Part shown: positions 61,027 to 64,000 of the stretch, piece after piece
Numbering within the stretch: position 1 is the first letter of the stretch
Layout of the letters: each line of letters begins with the position of its first letter
Source: Gammaproteobacteria bacterium
GTDB taxonomy: Bacteria > Pseudomonadota > Gammaproteobacteria > JADZEE01
NCBI GenBank assembly: GCA_020850735.1
Contig: JADZEE010000069.1
Location: 1-64,000, forward strand
DNA: 64,000 nucleotides
Reading direction: 5' to 3'
Notes under the pieces: generated by a model
What the model saw: only the letters and a program-made list of their open reading frames with translations
Databases searched by the model: none
Told to the model about the DNA's origin: nothing
Made by a program: the position numbers and the translations under genes

Positions 61027-62586
61027 ATGGCGGACAATGACGAGCCTGCGGTCGAGCTGCGGCCCGCGCACGTGCAGGACTGGCTGGATGCACTCCCGTA
61101 CGCCGATTTCGTAAAGACTGCGCAGCTGGTCGAGGCGGCGCTGCGGGCCACCAGTGCCGCAACGGTGAAGCCGGCCCTGCGCTTCGAGCTCGTGGCCTGC
61201 TATCGGCGTCCTTACGAGTACCTGCTGCAGGCGCTGATCGACAGCACGACCCAGCCGGCAACCCTGGGCGCCGAAGCCTTGCAGCAGCGGATCGAGGCGC
61301 TCAAGCGCCTGGCCCTGGAGCTTGCCTTCGGCACACGTCTGGCGGCTCGCGAGGCGGGCGAGAAAAAACCCGGTTTCAGCACCAGCGAGGCAGCGACTCA
61401 GGCCAACGTCGGCGCCGCCCGCCTGCTGTCGCAAGCGCTGATGCTGAACTACCACGGCTACGGTCCGACCCCGCGCAATGTCTGGCGGGAGCTGAACGAG
61501 CTGTACCAGCAATGCGAGCAGGCAGGCGTGCTGCAGGCCGAAGTCAGCGAAACCGGCGCTGCGACGCAACGACCGGCGTCCATCGCCGGGATCTACGTGC
61601 AGACGAGCGTCACCGCGCTGGCGGATCCCTACCACCTGCCGCCCGGTGCGGTCTGGGACATTTATGCACAAGTGCAGGACTGGTGCCGCCTCGTGCGCGT
61701 GGGTCCGTACCGGGAGGCGCGCAACCCGGCAGGGCTGTTCGTCATCGACCTCACCGGGACCGGCCCGCCGATCGCCCACGCCAAGTTCGACGCCAGGACC
61801 CTGGGCCCGCAGCACCGGCTGCTCGACTGCACGCCCATCACGCGGGCCGTGCAGGTCAGCCTCGAACAGCTCAACGCGGGCAAGTCACCGGCCGGCCTGA
61901 AACTGCAGCGCCAGCACGCGCGCGTGCTGCTGGAATTCCTGCAACGCGCCTGGGGCCTGCCGCCAAAGCGTTACTTTCCCAGGCAGGAGAAAAAGGGCGC
62001 TGCCGACATCGCCTGCGGCTACAACGCAGCCTATTTTCACTGCAACGGCGGTCACGAGTTCACGGCCGCGCACGACGGTGACGCCGCGGCCGACGAGGAG
62101 GAGGCGCTCGTGTCGGCGGACGCCGCGCAGCGCTACCTGCTCGAGCGCTGGAGCTTCGTCGACGAGGGGCCGGGCGGATTCGCCGTGTATTCGGCGGAGA
62201 AGCCGCGGTCGCCGGTACGTGTCGGTGAGATCGTCGCCGTGCAGGAAATCGGCGAGGAACCGGATCGCCCGTGGCTGCTCGGGGTGATCCGCTGGCTCAT
62301 GGTCCAGCGCAACCTCGCGCACAAAGTCGGCATCCAGCTCATCGCGCGCGCACCCGAGACCATCGTGGTGCGTGCGCAGTCCGACGACGAAGAAAGCGAA
62401 CCTCAACGCGCGTTCATGCTCTCGGATCTGACCGCGACCAATGGATTCACGCTCGTCACGCCGCGTGGTTTCTACCGGGAGCAGCGCCCGCTCGAGGCGA
62501 CGGTAAGCGGCGCGCAGATGCGGCTGCACACGGGAAGCCTGCGCGAGTCCGCCGCGTCCTACGACCACTTCAGCTGCCGGCGCTGA
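61027..62586 (+). CDS. Conserved gammaproteobacterial protein with a possible C-terminal PilZ-like barrel
   Basis: A 519-residue soluble protein without signal peptide. The N-terminal 400 residues are helical (VQDWLDALPYADFVKTAQL; ALRFELVACYRRPYEYLLQA; ALMLNYHGYGPTPRNVWREL), a pattern I recall from conserved uncharacterised proteins in Pseudomonas and relatives. The C-terminal part (RVGEIVAVQEI, WLLGVIRWLMVQ, HKVGIQLIAR) looks like a PilZ-type beta-barrel, but the RxxxR and DxSxxG c-di-GMP motifs are not evident. ATG at 61027 has GGAGCGGG upstream; an in-frame ATG at 60958 is the alternative. Function unknown. Confidence 0.75.
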   Translation: MADNDEPAVELRPAHVQDWLDALPYADFVKTAQLVEAALRATSAATVKPALRFELVACYRRPYEYLLQALIDSTTQPATLGAEALQQRIEALKRLALELAFGTRLAAREAGEKKPGFSTSEAATQANVGAARLLSQALMLNYHGYGPTPRNVWRELNELYQQCEQAGVLQAEVSETGAATQRPASIAGIYVQTSVTALADPYHLPPGAVWDIYAQVQDWCRLVRVGPYREARNPAGLFVIDLTGTGPPIAHAKFDARTLGPQHRLLDCTPITRAVQVSLEQLNAGKSPAGLKLQRQHARVLLEFLQRAWGLPPKRYFPRQEKKGAADIACGYNAAYFHCNGGHEFTAAHDGDAAADEEEALVSADAAQRYLLERWSFVDEGPGGFAVYSAEKPRSPVRVGEIVAVQEIGEEPDRPWLLGVIRWLMVQRNLAHKVGIQLIARAPETIVVRAQSDDEESEPQRAFMLSDLTATNGFTLVTPRGFYREQRPLEATVSGAQMRLHTGSLRESAASYDHFSCRR

Positions 62587-62608
62587 CGCGCCGGCACGCG
62601 GCTCCGGG

Positions 62609-62788
62609 CTCGTGAAACATTCGCCCGCCGTCGCGCGACGGTTCCCGGGCGTTCCCGGCCAGGTGCGGGGGTGCACGAAACCGCGCGGGTAGCGGGCCAG
62701 CGGAAACGATTCCGGGGGTTCCCGCAACGCGGCCAGGGGCGCCCAGGGGCCGTCGCAGCAGGCGCGGTGATGGTTACTCGAGCGCTCA
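62609..62788. repeat. 180 bp stop-codon-associated repeat, copy B (yihY 3' end)
   Basis: Second copy of the element at 54533-54712, same orientation, aligned without gaps over 180 bases. The left end CTCGTGAAACATTCGCC is identical to copy A; the right inverted repeat is degraded (GGTTACTCGAG). The right end again includes the stop codon of the adjacent minus-strand gene, here yihY (TCA at 62786-62788). A local palindrome CCGTCGCGCGACGG lies about 20 bases in from the left end. It fills nearly all of the 199-base gap between convergent genes. Confidence 0.8.
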
Positions 62789-64000
62789 GTCGGCGAGCAG
62801 GGTCGCGAGCGGCACGGACATGGCCGCCTCGGCACGCGTTCGGTACTCGCCCAGCACCGCCGCCAGCCGGCCCATCGCCGGCGCATCGTCGAACGACAGG
62901 TCCTCGCCGGGCAGGGGACCCGGCACTGTCCGGTACAGATCGAGCAGGGTCAGAGTGTCCAGATCGCGCGTCAGGACCCAGCCACCGGTTTCCGTGCGTG
63001 CGATCCAGTGTGCCTTGGTCAGCCGCTCGAGGATCGCGCTGAGCCGACGGTCACCCAGCGTGGGCTCGAGCGCATGCAGGGCATCCTCGGCCAGCGCGAG
63101 CCCGCTGCGCTGCGCACCGGCTAGACGGGCTAGGATCCGGTAGCCGTCGAGAAAACCGCCCGGTTCGGCAGCGGGACCGATCGCGACCGGATTGAAGCTG
63201 GCGCCGCAGCGCGTGATCTCGGCGCCGAACAGAACGATCAGCCAGCACAGGTAGATCCAGATCTGGAATACGGGAATGGCCGCGAAAGCTCCATAGATCG
63301 CCTGATGACTGGGGAAATGGGTGACATACAGCGCAAAGCCGCGTTTGCCGAGCTCGAACAGGACCGTGGCCGTGACAGCGCCGACGACCGCGTGACGCAG
63401 TCGCACCGGTCGGTTCGGGACGAACGTGTACAGCAGCAGGAAGGCCAGAAAGCTGGTTGCATACGGCAGGGCCACGAGCGCTTTGACGCGCAGCCCGAGG
63501 CTCGTCTCCACGTCACTGAGCAGCGGCAGCGAGATCAGATAGGAGGACACCGCCAGACCCGTACCCACCAGCAGCGGCCCGAGTGTCAGCACCGCCCAGT
63601 ACACCAGAAAGCTCACCAGGCGCCGGCGCGTCCCGCGCACGTGCCAGATGTCGTTGAGCGCGCTGTCGACCGTGGCCATCAGCCCGAGCACGGTCACGAA
63701 CAGCACCGCGAGCCCGAGCGCGCGCAGCCCCGCAGCCTTGTATGCGAACTCGTGCATGTAGCTGCGCACGGTATCGCTCAGGGTAGGCACGAAATTCGAG
63801 AATACGAAACCTTCGATCTGGTCACCGAGGTCCTGGAAGGCGGGGAAGGCCGACAGGGACACGAACGCGACCGTCAGCAGCGGCACGACCGCCAGCAGGG
63901 TGGTATAAGCGAGTCCGGCCGCCGCCCGCGGACAGCCGTCGGCCAGGAACTCGCGGCCGACGTAGTGGACGAACTCGAGCGATCGCAGTACCGGGTGTGG
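62786..64000 (-). CDS. yihY: YihY/BrkB-family inner-membrane protein with C-terminal extension (5' end outside window)
   Basis: At least 404 residues, truncated by the window edge, which cuts the coding frame before any start; the visible start is within RSLEFVHYVGREFLADGCPRA. Six membrane helices of the YihY fold are present (TTLLAVVPLLTVAFVSL; LAVLFVTVLGLMATVDSALNDIW; FLLLYTFVPNR; AIYGAFAAIPVFQIWIYLCW). After about residue 280 there is an extra soluble domain of about 120 residues, winged-helix-like (LGDRRLSAILERLTKAHWI, GGWVLTRDLDTLTL), absent in E. coli YihY. Formerly mis-annotated as RNase BN; the true function is unknown. Confidence 0.9.
   Translation of the reverse strand, partial: PHPVLRSLEFVHYVGREFLADGCPRAAAGLAYTTLLAVVPLLTVAFVSLSAFPAFQDLGDQIEGFVFSNFVPTLSDTVRSYMHEFAYKAAGLRALGLAVLFVTVLGLMATVDSALNDIWHVRGTRRRLVSFLVYWAVLTLGPLLVGTGLAVSSYLISLPLLSDVETSLGLRVKALVALPYATSFLAFLLLYTFVPNRPVRLRHAVVGAVTATVLFELGKRGFALYVTHFPSHQAIYGAFAAIPVFQIWIYLCWLIVLFGAEITRCGASFNPVAIGPAAEPGGFLDGYRILARLAGAQRSGLALAEDALHALEPTLGDRRLSAILERLTKAHWIARTETGGWVLTRDLDTLTLLDLYRTVPGPLPGEDLSFDDAPAMGRLAAVLGEYRTRAEAAMSVPLATLLAD

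Overview
This 64 kb window comes from the chromosome of a very GC-rich gammaproteobacterium. Support for this includes a complete MSHA-type (type IVb) pilus locus, the gammaproteobacterial clusters gpsA-secB-yibN / gpmI-envC-yibQ, ubiE-ubiJ-ubiB, hslVU and dapF-DUF484-xerC, and an ilvI-ilvN-ilvC-pssA-leuA biosynthetic block. A Chromatiales-like relative is my inference; nothing here fixes the genus. I see no rRNA, tRNA, CRISPR array, prophage or complete insertion sequence.

Layout. 1-15.1 kb (minus strand): one nearly gapless MSHA operon running mshI, mshI2, J, K, L, M, N, E, G, F, A, then an O-antigen-ligase/pilin-glycosyltransferase-like gene, then mshC, D, O, P. The assembly ATPase MshE keeps both 24-residue MshEN motifs that bind cyclic-di-GMP in characterised homologues, so pilus activity is probably c-di-GMP controlled. 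15.4-17.4 kb (minus): gpsA, secB, a YibN-like rhodanese. 17.6-24.1 kb (plus): gpmI, envC, ctpA, yibQ, a small NrtS-like membrane protein and a Sel1-repeat protein. 24.1-33.5 kb (minus): a class I aminotransferase, ubiB-ubiJ-ubiE, DUF971, hslU-hslV, xerC, DUF484, dapF. 33.6-36.7 kb: cnoX (plus), then a metallo-beta-lactamase hydrolase, a beta-hydroxyacid dehydrogenase and a ferritin-like protein (minus). 36.8-42.4 kb (minus): nagZ, two oligopeptide-type ABC permeases, a signal-less YkuD L,D-transpeptidase and a family 5 solute-binding lipoprotein, with one plus-strand membrane protein between; this looks like a peptide or muropeptide uptake and recycling locus, although no ABC ATPase is present. 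42.6-44.1 kb (plus): two tandem paralogous surface proteins with PEP-CTERM-type tails behind a near-consensus sigma-54 promoter. 44.1-51.8 kb (minus): rlmD, a DEDD exonuclease, a secreted unknown, ydbL, ydbH, cysM, rimI, a family 4 uracil-DNA glycosylase. 51.8-58.1 kb (minus): leuA, pssA, ilvC, ilvN, ilvI; leuA has a consensus-like promoter and a short Leu-codon-rich leader ORF typical of attenuation control. 58.2-64 kb: a DUF4124 protein, proS, acyP, a possible PilZ-like barrel protein and a truncated yihY at the right edge.

Most unusual non-coding signal: a roughly 180 bp repeat is present twice (54533-54712 and 62609-62788). The copies align without gaps at about 87% identity by hand count, and in each the right end is the TGA stop codon of the neighbouring gene (ilvC, yihY). 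A short fragment of the same end sits at the TGA stop of cnoX (34511-34536). This looks like a mobile or MITE-like element with a stop-codon target, or a conserved 3' RNA element.

Start codons were chosen by overlap with the upstream gene, Shine-Dalgarno sequence and family N-termini; GTG or TTG starts are frequent. All family names rest on reading motifs by eye, since no database search was possible.
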